In this document: one piece after another, positions 33,601-42,839 of the stretch | How positions within the stretch are numbered: position 1 is the stretch's first letter | How the letters are laid out: each line of letters starts with the position of its first letter | DNA from: Martensiomyces pterosporus | Taxonomy: Eukaryota; Kickxellomycota; Kickxellomycetes; Kickxellales; Kickxellaceae | Assembly: GCA_025201845.1 (NCBI GenBank) | Contig: MU603937.1 | Span: 178,854-242,853, forward strand | DNA: 64,000 nt | Direction: 5' to 3' | Notes under the pieces: generated by a model | The model's database searches: none | What the model saw: the letters and a program-made list of their open reading frames with translations, nothing else | Told to the model about the DNA's origin: nothing | Made by a program: the position numbers and the translations under genes

Positions 33601-33795
33601 GGCTGTGTCCGAATTGAGCCGCAAGGCTGCAGCGTTGCCTTCTCTGTTGATGTCTGAGCCAGCAATGATTGAGGTGCGCATCAATTCGCGGATGGGTTCA
33701 CGAATGGCCTTGATGCGCGATGAGATGTCCTGTAGCTGCAGGAAGTCTGCCTTGGACAGCAGCAATGGCGAGCCGGGGACTGTGGTGTTTGCCAT
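30670..33795 (-). CDS. RasGEF-domain-like protein with Pro-rich C-terminus
   Basis: Likely guanine nucleotide exchange factor for a Ras-family GTPase, or a degenerate relative. It is a single exon of 1041 residues from ATG at 33795; the open frame extends to 34005 but without another ATG. The RasGEF-like core (about 350-470) reads FLTRLAERTILYP, EWWTIAACLLRELGDYESL, FSGPIIGRLKDTWDQV and PNYSSYRDELQTRI, matching the helices that grip Ras switch 2. Long insertions follow and the later catalytic part is hard to align, so activity is uncertain. The N-terminal 250 residues are Ser/Thr-rich with a His/Ser run (SHLYSHAHSHSHPP). Residues about 930-1010 hold repeated PPLPS, PPPLPSMPMPK and PPPLPSQPMPK blocks, potential SH3, WW or profilin ligands. 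An acceptor-like gatgtag just upstream of the ATG leaves room for a 5' UTR exon. Confidence 0.72.
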   Translation of the reverse strand: MANTTVPGSPLLLSKADFLQLQDISSRIKAIREPIRELMRTSIIAGSDINREGNAAALRLNSDTAAVFERVKEQLEITQNAVHACLQTLSGSSPTFAAGASTTGTSTRPASSKSSVYSSETSKRSSRTDHKKVDALLPAADPVPAAGKHYSTAASSIPVMPTSQTIHRTGSTATTATNLQSHSHLYSHAHSHSHPPAQLSTVSSTVEKAIHSTWHASPVVFSTAVPVNEAYARLDKRHLAPLVERIPQIPSRELATKGQPGSIIDLVNSLFRSSARDGAASVLTRHLESIPPGIAACAIANSASQIFQQLTVQSVLQYSATSRASRASSISSSGASLRPLSHSSSAALRMLSDHANFLTRLAERTILYPMHAAQRAKRIEWWTIAACLLRELGDYESLSSLVCVFSGPIIGRLKDTWDQVSSQCKSAIRFILDRVLKIHPNYSSYRDELQTRIARMRRSAGVTNSKDPYGTPVSTASTDTAGNGDQMSLDFDNAVSIDSPELRASSESSNVNSPVYCRECRDLPPMRALVPVVAVLLKDAATADALSDSVSASDHHGRNKAHGPGSSSPSLSDQKWMSIMESAADHSLPLNLDNNMLRRIFYTEPPSSSAASSASPGTPRAISAATSFLRRVPRRSSASEKQHKDGGLPSCRLASEHTGAPTIIDMLAHLLALASGNPCFACSVGSPLNALHVSTSGQMAVMVAAILMFSEPWMPQEYIFRLCEMREPRVSPSPFLTKTAASIAFPQPVTPLQPLGHSSAAQARMQQNEQQAQPADQRTADSPWLMSFKVSDSSDSARYLQRTKSRDLPDDSASYKPPSESDASYQAVPMSPSQSFGSRPSHDRSSSRPTSNSSTYTRSGDRAHSSRNSTNSTTNSSELALASGGYGHHKRSPSSHSVQSTISKRTPSVISQHSLLPELPPLPSNSRPPPLPSAGMPASAIPPLPAMPPLSSMPMSSDPSPAPPPLPSMPMPKGPGIAPPPLPSQPMPKFQPDSIPQPYSTLTRTSRTLSASTAAAQLSDKPLQRESLSAETQMLLNFNSH

Positions 33796-34104
33796 TAGCG
33801 TCGAATGCTCTACATCGATTAAAAAAGACGAGGCCAAAAATAGGCGGCAGTGTGTTGGGGGCAGGAGACATGCGCAAGAGACAGAGAGGGTGTTGATGGG
33901 CGAATCTGGTGAGTAAGCAATACAGCTGTAAAGGCGCGCACAAGCAAACAAAGACGGCGCCCTTGTTTTGGGCGCGCTAGGATCCCATGCATAGCGTGAG
34001 GGCAAGGCGCATGGGGGACTGTCAACTCAGCCTGCAGAACAGGAGCAGCGGATGCCTGCTGTGTGGGAGAGAGTGGATGCGGCGTGACAGAGGCGTGCGC
34101 AGGT

Positions 34105-34133
34105 CATGCCATGCCATGCCATGCCGTGCCATG
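34105..34133. repeat. CATGC pentanucleotide repeat
   Basis: Five to six CATGC units, one with an A-to-G change, in the divergent promoter region. Confidence 0.85.
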
Positions 34134-35040
34134 TCATCTTGGGGCAAGGCCGAGGGGGGAGCAGTGGAGATGGGCAGCGCAATGGCCCCCCTCCCCCACT
34201 CGAGTGCGGCGTATAGCAATAACGTCCTGGCAGCCAGACATGTGTGAAGGCAGGCAGCAGCAGCAAAAGTACCTTGCAGTTGTGTGTCCGTCTATGCCGC
34301 AATGTGCTGTGGCGCCTGCGGCAGGTGTCTCGTTCTTCTTGATGAGGATTAGCGCGCAGCAAGGAAAGCCCTGGATGGCAGCAGGCGTAGAGTGCAGCGG
34401 GAGCACGCGCGTATCCAAAGACAGTGCACGGACAAAGAGAGGAGAGGCGCTAGCGCGTGTCGCAAAGAAAGAAAATGGAGAGCGAGGAGTGGGAGGAGAA
34501 AGAGAGGTGCGTGCGCTGGACGTGCGTTGAGGATGCAGTGGGATATGCAATGCCAGTGTGGGCTGCCTCCCTTGCGGGCGGCTGGGAGATTCAGCCAGCA
34601 CTGCTGGGATTGCCAAAACGATGAAGCGTGAAGTTCGTGGAAAGGAGGAACAATCTCCTTTGTGCTCTCAGACCAAAGGGGCGGCATGCTTGGCAATCGT
34701 CGCTAGCAACCCTCAGTATATCGGGCGCGCCAGCCTTCGCGCTCCCAGCACGCAGGTCTGGCCTGCAACTGGGGCAGCCTGGACATTCACGCTCCGACTG
34801 AGGGACCAGGAAACGAGTGGGTTCGGCTCGCAGTCGATCCAGCCCGCCAGCCGGCTCGACAGGCTCCTTGGAGGCGCGGGGCAGCCAGGAGCCTCATTCT
34901 CGCCCGCAAACCATCCAAGTGCTCGGGCTCCAAATGGGCTGCCCACTGCACGCGGTGCTGAGGCCCTCTTCTCCCCTCTACATTTCCTGCTCCTTCTCCC
35001 CGCTCTGCTCCGCACCTCACCCTCCAAGCTGCCTCCGTCT

Positions 35041-35234
35041 TACTGCCTTTTGCCCTCCAACAAAGCGCTACTGCCGTGCCTATTCGCGGCTGCAAGCTCG
35101 GTCGCTGGGTTAGAAAGGTTTGTTTACTCTAAATCGGTACTGCCTTTTGCCCTCCAACAAAGCGCTACTGCCGTGCCTATTCGCGGCTGCAAGCTCGGTC
35201 GCTGGGTTAGAAAGGTTTGTTTACTCTAAATCGG
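35041..35234. repeat. Exact 97-bp tandem duplication upstream of the kinesin gene
   Basis: Copy 1 is 35041-35137 and copy 2 is 35138-35234, identical at every base as read, each starting tactgccttttgccc and ending ctctaaatcgg. The array ends 255 bases before the kinesin ATG, so it duplicates promoter or 5' UTR sequence. Perfect identity implies a very recent event or an assembly artefact. Confidence 0.95.
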
Positions 35235-35489
35235 CTCCCTCCCTCCCCACGCCCATTTCCCCAGCATACTTGCATATTTCTCTTTCGCTCCTCTCGTTCT
35301 TTGCCAACTCTACCCTGCAGTCGTTTTATTGTACTTTTCTTTGCCTCCCTTTCTGCTATAAACAAGGTCTAAGAGCCACACGCCTCTCCTTTTATCGCTT
35401 TGCTCGGTCCTCGCCAGCTCCCCTGTGTCTGCTGCTGGCTTGCACGTAAGGCTAACAGACGCAGCGCGCTTTTGTAGTTTGACGTTTTG

Positions 35490-38400
35490 ATGTCGACACC
35501 GACGCCTCCTCGCTCCTCAGTTGACCGAGAGCGCGTGGATTTGAGGATAATGCCGACTCCTTCGCGGAGCAGGCCAGGCGGCATACCAAGCAACATCCCG
35601 CTGCCAACTCCACTTTCAGCCTCAGCCTCGCTACCCTTCTCAAGTTTGAACTCCCGCCCAACCTCTGCCTTCCTTGTTCGTCCCGGCGACTACTCCAACG
35701 GCCGTGCATCCGCCGATGACGGCCGCTCTGGTCGCTCATCGTCGCTATCTGTTCGTGCCAACTTGCCAACAGGCAGCCAGGCCATCCCGGCTCCGGCCCG
35801 GCCATCGTTTAGTGCCAGCAACGACGTCTTTGGCGCGCCGCCACATGCAGCTAACGGTAGCGACATGGCAGGCATCAAGGCAGGCAATGGCAGCACTAAC
35901 GGCAGTGGCAGCTCTTACGCCAACGGAAATGGCAACAGCATCGGATACAGCAGCACCAACGGAAGCTCTGGCGCCGCCGGATTCAGCACCATCGGCAGCA
36001 GTGCAGGCACTGTCGACGATGGCGACGATGGCGAGCGGATTCTGCCAGTTAAGGTTGCGGTGCGAGTCCGGCCTTTGGTTGTCACCAACGGCGGAGGCTC
36101 GACTGAACACAATGGTGCTGGACGTGCCCATTCGCGCGGCGCGCTTTCGAGCTGTCTTGAAGCGAAGCCAAATGCGTCGATTCTTGTATCGCCTGCAGCG
36201 TGTATTGCCAATCCGTCGCCAGCAGCCTCCGCAGGCCCATTGTCTCCCGGGCTGAGTGCCAGCGATGAAATGGCTGGCTTTGGCGGGTTTGTAAGGCACA
36301 GCAGCGTTGGTGGCGCAGCGATGCCACACTCGCTGTCCACACAGGGCCTGCCGCGCACGTTCAGCTTTGACTACGCGTTTGGGCCCGAGTCAGAGCAGCA
36401 CACAGTGTACGACACCGCAATCGCGCCTCTGCTTGCGCGCTTTGTCGAGGGCTACAACGTGACGGTGCTGGCATACGGCCAGACTTCATCCGGCAAGACC
36501 TACACCATGGGCACCGATGCTGAGGACGCTTCCCTGCTGGTGCGCGACGACAGCTCTGCAAGTGCCGGAATCATCCCTCGCGCCCTGAGCTGGCTCTTTC
36601 AGTGGGCTCAGACGCAGCAGCCAGGAGGCGAGGAGGGCGAAAGCGGAAACGCTAGTTCTGGGGACGAGAATGTGCACAGGTCTTCCTCCGCAAATGGCGG
36701 CATAGACATCCGAATCTCCTTCTTGGAAGTCTACAACGAGGAGCTTATTGATCTCATTGCGCTGCGCCAGTCTCGCGGCGTGCGTCCTCCTATCTTCATC
36801 CGTGAAGATGCAAAGGGCAATATCCTATGGACCGGCGTCAAGGAGGTGCCTGCCAGTGACGCACAGGACGCCATGTCCATCCTCATCGAGGGCTCGCGCG
36901 AGCGGCAGACTGGAGGCACACGTATGAACGAAAAATCCTCGCGCTCACACGCCATCTACACCATCGCACTCACACAAACACGCCTGCGCAGGCGCAGCAA
37001 CTCTGCGGAGTCCAGTGGATCGGTCCGTGAGCCTGTCAAGATCGTCTCAAAGCTCCACTTTGTCGACCTTGCTGGCTCGGAGCGACTGAAGAAGACGCTT
37101 GCCGTTGGCGAGCGCCAGCGCGAAGGCATTTCAATCAACTCTGGGCTCCTGGCGCTCGGCAACGTCATCTCGGCCCTAGGCGATACGCAGCGCGGGCCAT
37201 TCTCCTACGTGCCGTACAGGGACAGCAAGCTGACGCATATGCTCCGCGACTCTCTGGGGGGAAACGCGCAAACTTTGCTGATTGCATGTGTGTCTGCTGC
37301 CGAGGCGAACCTGGCAGAGACAGTCAACACGCTCAAGTATGCTGCTCGTGCGCGCAACATCAAGAACCGCGGCGGCGTCAATATGGTCTCAATGGGCAGG
37401 GTCTCCGCAAAGGAGGTCGAGTCTCTGCGCGCTATGGTGAAGAAGCTGAAGGGGGAGGTGCGCATACTGCACCAGAAGCTGCAGGCTGCTGAGCCGCCAT
37501 CGAGAGACAGCTTCGCTCAAGCCATGTCGCCAAATCTATCCATTCCGACGCCGGTGGGGATCGCCAGATCTCCAAGCTCCCCGCTCAGCCGCTCCTTCAG
37601 TGGCCTGATGGGCGAGCCCATTCTTGGGGGAGACAGCCCTAGCAGGATACCGACCATGGGCGCGGTGATGCAGCGGCGGGCGCAGGCGACGGAGGAGCTC
37701 AACATACTCAAGGCGCGCAACCAGTCTCTTGAGTCCGAGCTTGAGCAGCTAAACGACACTTACACGGAGCTCTTGCTAAAGTTTAACGAGGCATGCAAGG
37801 AAATCGAGGAGCGCCAGAGCGAAGGCTTTGAGCGCGACCAGCGCCTGCGCGACCGCGAGCAGGAGATCCGCCGCCTGACTAGCCACTCTCAGCATGGAAG
37901 GCGCCCGCCGACCTCGGCTGCCGAGTCCGATGAGACACGCCCAACGTCTGTTGCTGACACTCTGCGCCAGAAGAGGCGCTCAGCAAGGCTCAGCATGTCG
38001 AGCAGATCGCTTGCCGAGAACGAAAAGCTGGAGATGATCAGCGAAGGAGTGCAGCCCATCTCTGACGAGGCTGTCCCGCCGATGCCCGAAATGCCCGACC
38101 TGGGCACTCTGCGCACCCTCAAACCCAACAACAGCAGCACTGCTGGCAACAGCAACAGCGGCGCTTCTGCCGCTGCGCAAGAGGCCGAGGCTGGGCCTGG
38201 TGCTGCCGAGTTTGATGCGATTCTTGAAGAGTACGATGAGAGCGTCCGGGCTCTAGAGAGCGAGCTGAAGCTGGCTCGCGAGTCTATTGAGGGCCTGAAG
38301 CTGCAGCTCACGATGCAAGAGACAAAGGCCACGTTTGCCGAGAAGCTCAACGGCTCGCAGCTTGCACAGATCGACACGCTGCGTGCACAGCTTGCCAAAG

Positions 38401-40283
38401 CGCGCGATGCTGGCCAGGAAGAGGAGCAGCGGCGCCGTGCCACTGAGGCAGAGCTGGAGGAGGCCAACTTCAACGCAGAGACTCATCTGGAGTCGGTTGC
38501 CAACGAGTGGCGCCTGGAGCTTCAGCACGTCGATGAGCAGTGGACAGAGAGGTGGGAGGCTGCGCAGGTTGAGCACGAGCACGAGCTGGCCGAGCAGAAA
38601 GGAGAGATTGAGCGCCTGCGCGCTCAGCTCGAGTCTGCAAATGCAGCTGCTTCTTTGCCGCCTCAGTCTGCACCCGAAGCCTCGGTAGATACCGGTCTGC
38701 AGCAACAGAACAGCGAGATGCGCAGCGAGATCCAGCAGCTTCTAGCCAATCTGAGCGAAAGCGCAAGCTCTGTCCAAGATCTCGAGTCCGAGGTTGGGAG
38801 GTTCAGGCTCCAGGCGCAGGAGGCCGAGGCGCGCGCTGCCGCTACCGAGGATGCCTTGGCAGCCCTTAATGCAAAGATCGCGGCGCAGAGGGAGGAGTCT
38901 GGGTCTGTGGCGCCTCGTGTGGTCAGCGACTTGTCCAGGCGGGCGTCGGACAAGATTGTTCTATGCGCAAGGAACTCGGTGGCTAACAAGGGCGAGTCTG
39001 GTGCGGGCGACATTCACGACCCAGCTGCCGCAGTGGATCCGGCTGCCGAGGTCGAAACTATGACGCCGTCAGAGTACCGGTTGCGGAATCTGCGCAACCG
39101 GCACAGCACGTTTGCTCCAGCAAACATACTCTCGCCCACACCGCCTGCAGCGGACAAGTTTGCGTCATACCCTGAGCTGCGCCTTGCCTCGTCAGTAAGA
39201 GACGCAACAGCCCTTGATGCGGGCCATAGGCAGGCCGCTGGCGCCTACGACGAGGCGCAGATTCAGAGCATGCTCCGTGAGGCAGCTGCAGAGGTTGATC
39301 GTGAGGCAAGCTTCGAAGAAGAGCGGCAGTCGCTGCTTGCAAAGATCACCGAGCTCAAGGAGATCAAGAAGGAGCTTCAGGAGCACAACAGCCAGATGAA
39401 GAACATTATGCGCGATCTTGGCGACAGACTAGTGCGGCTTGCGGAGGAGAACGACCTGCTTGAGGCCAAGGCCAACGAGCGCGACTCGCTCGTCGAGGAG
39501 ATCAGGCGCCTGACAGACCTGACTGGCGAGTACGAGGGGAGACTCCAGGCAATGGCGGCAGAGGCAAAGGCACGCAAGAGCGAAGATGGCGCCCACCCAA
39601 GCAGCAGCGGAGGAGACGCTGGGCCCAATGGCACCAAGAGCAGCAACCCCAGCCGCCCCCATTCACTCGAGTCTTTCCGCTCGGCTGCCGAAGAGACAGG
39701 CATGTCTGCAGCAGCAAGCATAGCCGACACGAACTACGACTTCATACAGCTCCAGGCCAGACTGAACATCGTCGAGGCAGAGCTTGCAGAGGCAATGCTT
39801 AGCTCGGAGGAGCACAAGAGCAAGGCAGACGACTTCCTGCGCGAGCTTGTGGAGTGCAAGGAGCGCATTGCTGTGTTGGAGGAGGACCTTGCAGCTGCCG
39901 ACACGCAGCTCAGTGAGGTCCAAAGAGAGGCACAGCATCTGGGCGAGCTGGCCAGCCATGCCAAGGAGATGGAGAACGACCTCAAGACGCAGAAGACGCT
40001 TGTTGCTTGTCTGCAAGAAAGCCTCTCTTCTAGCGAGGAGCAGACAGAGGAGGTCAAGCTGAGCGCCGACCGCTATGCTAACGAGCTGCTTCGCGCGCAG
40101 GCTGAGACAAAGGCAATGGCTGAGCAGCTCGAGAGTCTGAGGCAGCAGCTGGAGGATGCGAGCAACATGATCACAAGCGAGGCACGCGACCGCGACATTT
40201 GGAAGGGGCGCTGCCAAGACCTCCGCGAGGAGGTCGACGAGCTGCGCTCCAAGCGCCGCCAGTCAAAGATCCTGTGCTTCTGA
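35490..40283 (+). CDS. Kinesin-4-like motor protein (chromokinesin/KIF4-KIF21 type)
   Basis: Microtubule plus-end motor, intronless, 1597 residues from ATG at 35490. The Ser/Asn/Gly-rich N-terminal extension (1-185) is probably disordered. The motor domain (about 186-630) has VKVAVRVRPL, P-loop GQTSSGKT (about 330), switch I NEKSSRSHAIY, switch II VDLAGSERLKKT, and the microtubule-binding PYRDSKLTHMLRDSLGGNAQT. The motor ends in LKYAARARNIKNR, the neck signature that places it with kinesin-4 instead of kinesin-1 or -5. Extended coiled coils follow (about 640-830, 910-1190, 1260-1597), broken by Ser/Pro-rich linkers. No WD40 domain is seen, so it is KIF4-like more than KIF21-like. A C-terminal RQSKILCF follows the last coil. 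Likely roles are spindle midzone or interphase microtubule length control. Confidence 0.93.
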   Translation: MSTPTPPRSSVDRERVDLRIMPTPSRSRPGGIPSNIPLPTPLSASASLPFSSLNSRPTSAFLVRPGDYSNGRASADDGRSGRSSSLSVRANLPTGSQAIPAPARPSFSASNDVFGAPPHAANGSDMAGIKAGNGSTNGSGSSYANGNGNSIGYSSTNGSSGAAGFSTIGSSAGTVDDGDDGERILPVKVAVRVRPLVVTNGGGSTEHNGAGRAHSRGALSSCLEAKPNASILVSPAACIANPSPAASAGPLSPGLSASDEMAGFGGFVRHSSVGGAAMPHSLSTQGLPRTFSFDYAFGPESEQHTVYDTAIAPLLARFVEGYNVTVLAYGQTSSGKTYTMGTDAEDASLLVRDDSSASAGIIPRALSWLFQWAQTQQPGGEEGESGNASSGDENVHRSSSANGGIDIRISFLEVYNEELIDLIALRQSRGVRPPIFIREDAKGNILWTGVKEVPASDAQDAMSILIEGSRERQTGGTRMNEKSSRSHAIYTIALTQTRLRRRSNSAESSGSVREPVKIVSKLHFVDLAGSERLKKTLAVGERQREGISINSGLLALGNVISALGDTQRGPFSYVPYRDSKLTHMLRDSLGGNAQTLLIACVSAAEANLAETVNTLKYAARARNIKNRGGVNMVSMGRVSAKEVESLRAMVKKLKGEVRILHQKLQAAEPPSRDSFAQAMSPNLSIPTPVGIARSPSSPLSRSFSGLMGEPILGGDSPSRIPTMGAVMQRRAQATEELNILKARNQSLESELEQLNDTYTELLLKFNEACKEIEERQSEGFERDQRLRDREQEIRRLTSHSQHGRRPPTSAAESDETRPTSVADTLRQKRRSARLSMSSRSLAENEKLEMISEGVQPISDEAVPPMPEMPDLGTLRTLKPNNSSTAGNSNSGASAAAQEAEAGPGAAEFDAILEEYDESVRALESELKLARESIEGLKLQLTMQETKATFAEKLNGSQLAQIDTLRAQLAKARDAGQEEEQRRRATEAELEEANFNAETHLESVANEWRLELQHVDEQWTERWEAAQVEHEHELAEQKGEIERLRAQLESANAAASLPPQSAPEASVDTGLQQQNSEMRSEIQQLLANLSESASSVQDLESEVGRFRLQAQEAEARAAATEDALAALNAKIAAQREESGSVAPRVVSDLSRRASDKIVLCARNSVANKGESGAGDIHDPAAAVDPAAEVETMTPSEYRLRNLRNRHSTFAPANILSPTPPAADKFASYPELRLASSVRDATALDAGHRQAAGAYDEAQIQSMLREAAAEVDREASFEEERQSLLAKITELKEIKKELQEHNSQMKNIMRDLGDRLVRLAEENDLLEAKANERDSLVEEIRRLTDLTGEYEGRLQAMAAEAKARKSEDGAHPSSSGGDAGPNGTKSSNPSRPHSLESFRSAAEETGMSAAASIADTNYDFIQLQARLNIVEAELAEAMLSSEEHKSKADDFLRELVECKERIAVLEEDLAAADTQLSEVQREAQHLGELASHAKEMENDLKTQKTLVACLQESLSSSEEQTEEVKLSADRYANELLRAQAETKAMAEQLESLRQQLEDASNMITSEARDRDIWKGRCQDLREEVDELRSKRRQSKILCF

Positions 40284-40561
40284 CATTTTCTTTTCGCCAC
40301 GACCTGTAGCAGCAGCAGCGGCAGCAGCGGCGAGGGCATGTGCGCCTTGGAAAAGCGCGGCGCTGCTGCTTGCCACGAATTTCCCCACTATTGTATTTCT
40401 TTCTCTGCTCTTCCCTCACACCACTCGACACCCACACGTTTTATATGCCCTTTCGATTTCCTTTTCTTTTCTTTTCTTTCTCGCTTTCCCTACCGCCACC
40501 TCAATTCAACATTTACTCGCTACTTGCAGGTGCATTTCAAAAAGTCTTTTGGGCCCTCACA

Positions 40562-41125
40562 ATGGCATTCGCCGATGACTACTACGGCATTCTCGGGGTC
40601 AGCAGCACGGCAAGTGCCGAGGAGATCCGCGCTGCGTACATGAGAGAGGCGCTCAAAGTGCATCCAGATCGAAACCAGTCGCCCGGCGCCACAAGAGAAT
40701 TCCAAAGGCTTGCCGACGCCTACTATACGCTCAGCGATGCGAAGCGCCGGAGAGAGTACGACAGAACACGCAAGCATCGAGGAGCGGACACCCAGCCGCA
40801 GCAACAAGCTCCGCGCGATCACACCAGCGCCGATGACGTGTTCGGTGACGTGTTCGAGGACATGCTTCGGCCAGAGGTGGAGGGGTCAGGGTCGTGGTGG
40901 TCAATGCTGGGCATGAGCAGCGGCGCTGTGCTCGGATTCATTGTCGGCAACCTGCCTGGCGCTGTAGCTGGCGGATATGCAGGGAGGAAGCTTGGGTCGA
41001 TTCGCGACAAAACCGGCCGACCAGTTTATGAGACGTTCCAGAGTCTGCCGCACGCACGAAAGCTCCAGATCCTGGCTGCAATTGCAGCTCAGCTTATGGC
41101 TGGCGGTGCAGGAGGGCCCAAATAA
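40562..41125 (+). CDS. Small J-domain protein with glycine-rich hydrophobic segment
   Basis: Hsp70 co-chaperone of 187 residues, intronless. The J domain lies at about residues 5-70: [22 protein letters not shown], then HPD at 34-36 (the motif that stimulates Hsp70 ATPase) and [21 protein letters not shown]. After a Gln/Arg linker comes a Gly/Ala-rich segment (about 116-145: [22 protein letters not shown]) with glycine-zipper spacing that could insert in a membrane or oligomerise. There is no zinc finger or C-terminal DnaJ substrate domain, so it is class C. ATG at 40562 is chosen because it begins directly before the J domain; the upstream open frame lacks an ATG near the domain and looks like a CT-rich leader. 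It lies 278 nt after the kinesin stop on the same strand. Confidence 0.88.
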   Translation: MAFADDYYGILGVSSTASAEEIRAAYMREALKVHPDRNQSPGATREFQRLADAYYTLSDAKRRREYDRTRKHRGADTQPQQQAPRDHTSADDVFGDVFEDMLRPEVEGSGSWWSMLGMSSGAVLGFIVGNLPGAVAGGYAGRKLGSIRDKTGRPVYETFQSLPHARKLQILAAIAAQLMAGGAGGPK

Positions 41126-41690
41126 GTTATCTGACACATGCTACATCATCCCACTCAGCAACATAGCTTTGGACACCGGCAGCACCGACGGCAGCGGCAC
41201 CAGCAGCGGCATTGGCTGCTGTGATGACTCAGACGCTGCACGCAGGTTTGGACATTGGCCACTGGTGGCATGTTTGGGCAACTATCTTTCCTGGCTGTAG
41301 AGGATCCGCCAGAGTTAATAGCCGAACGCGAGAAGTTAGATCTTCACCCAGCCCAACGCAGGTGCGATCGTCCTTGTTGGCGGACATTTGCCATCAAACC
41401 ATCCTGCATTGCAGGTGTTCTGTGCAGAATTTGCCATGCTCCCTTGAGGAGGTAGCAGCAAGTAGACATTATCTTGGCGGCATCTTTTGCCTCTCCCCTC
41501 CTCCCTTCTGGCCTCGTCATGCTGTTTGTTTTTTGTCCGCACCTGTAGACAATTTGCTGCACACTTTTTGCTTTGCCATTTTGATACTATTGCTAGTAGT
41601 AGTACTACTATTTACGATTACATAATACGGACGGTGCCCTGGTAACAGCACACTGCAGTCTAACGCGGAAGCGAAGTAAAAGCATTCCAC
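41126..41690. other. Gap before the CDF transporter
   Basis: 3' flank of the J-domain gene and promoter of the transporter. A 14-nt palindrome, tagtagtactacta, lies at 41597-41610. No exon seen. Confidence 0.45.
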
Positions 41691-42839
41691 ATGCCCCGAC
41701 TATCCGCTCAAATCGAAATCCTTCCAGAGAGCAGGCCTGCCACGCAGCCAAGCAGCAGCACGCCTGCTACTGGCTCTTTTCAGAGGGACCCATTGCGCCT
41801 GAAGGACAAGATACAAAGCAACATTGATGGAGCCAGCCGCAAGATGCGCGCGTTTTACGAGAGGCAGAACGAGCTCATCGACCTTTGCCTCGACAGCATG
41901 AACCAGAGCGAAGCAGCAAGACACGCCAGGGAGGCCAGACTTAAGCGTGAGGATCTGAAGGTGCGCATTGCCAGCTACGGCTCCCTGGCTGCCAACATCA
42001 TCCTCTTTTGCCTCCAGCTCTACACTGCCATCTCCTCAAAGTCGCTGTCTCTGTTTGCCACCATGGCTGACTCGTTCATGGACCTCTTAAGCAGCGCAAC
42101 CCTCGTGTATGCCGGTTGGGTGACGCGCAACAGAGCCGACAAGAGCTACAAATACCCTGTTGGAAAGCGCCGTACCCTGGGCGTGGGCATCGTCATCTTC
42201 TCTACACTGATGGTCGGGCTCTCAATTGAGCTGCTCATCGAGAGCATCCGGGGGCTTACGTCTAAAACGCACGAAAGCAATGTCAGTGCCGGGAACATTG
42301 CTTGCATAAGCATCGCATTGTGCGTAAAGCTCGGCATGCTGATGTACTGCTGGCTGCTCCGCCATCACCCCGAGGCGCGCATCTTTGCGACTGACCACCT
42401 CAACGACCTGATTCTCAACGCCTTTGGACTGCTCATGGCACTGCTTGGCACCCATGTTGTCTGGTACATTGACCCTATCGGCGGTCTCATTGTTGGCCTG
42501 TTCATTATGCACTCGTGGGCAAGCGAGGCTGTTGACCAGGCGCGGCTGCTGATTGGCACCACCGCCGACACGCAGTTCCTGAACCAGCTCACTTACATGG
42601 CGATGGTCCATGACGACCGGGTCCAGTATGTCGACACTGTGCGTGCATACCACATTGGCGAGGAGAAGTATGTGGAAATCGATATTGTGATGGACGAAAA
42701 CACGCCGCTTTATGAGAGCCACGATGTGGGCGAGGCGCTGCAGATTCTGGTCGAAAAGCAGGAAGGCGTGCAGCGCGCCCATGTTCACATTGACTTTGAC
42801 TTCCAGCACCCGCCAGAGCACCATCCCAAGTCGCAGTGA
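41691..42839 (+). CDS. Cation diffusion facilitator, probably Mn2+ type
   Basis: Proton-coupled divalent metal exporter of 382 residues, intronless, ATG at 41691. A cytosolic N-terminus of about 90 residues precedes about six membrane segments (roughly 97-115, 121-142, 163-183, 202-222, 237-256 and 259-279). Metal-site residues are DSFMD in the second helix (Asp127 and Asp131) and DHLND in the fifth (Asp235, His236, Asp239). Manganese transporters of the plant MTP8-11 and fungal Mn-CDF groups carry Asp instead of His at the first site, which supports Mn2+, though Fe or Zn is possible. The C-terminal cytosolic domain (about 290-375) has the ferredoxin-like fold motif ending AHVHIDFDF. Likely location is Golgi or vacuole membrane. 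Confidence 0.9.
   Translation: MPRLSAQIEILPESRPATQPSSSTPATGSFQRDPLRLKDKIQSNIDGASRKMRAFYERQNELIDLCLDSMNQSEAARHAREARLKREDLKVRIASYGSLAANIILFCLQLYTAISSKSLSLFATMADSFMDLLSSATLVYAGWVTRNRADKSYKYPVGKRRTLGVGIVIFSTLMVGLSIELLIESIRGLTSKTHESNVSAGNIACISIALCVKLGMLMYCWLLRHHPEARIFATDHLNDLILNAFGLLMALLGTHVVWYIDPIGGLIVGLFIMHSWASEAVDQARLLIGTTADTQFLNQLTYMAMVHDDRVQYVDTVRAYHIGEEKYVEIDIVMDENTPLYESHDVGEALQILVEKQEGVQRAHVHIDFDFQHPPEHHPKSQ

Larger units (their letters stand above)
33796..35489. other. Divergent region between RasGEF-like and kinesin genes
   Basis: About 1.7 kb holding both promoters. It carries a CATGC pentanucleotide run (34105-34133) and the exact 97-bp tandem duplication (35041-35234). I see no exon with family features. 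Confidence 0.5.

Noticed and set aside
33796..34005. 70-codon N-terminal extension of the RasGEF-like frame
   Set aside because: It begins with TTG and contains no ATG; the first ATG is at 33795.
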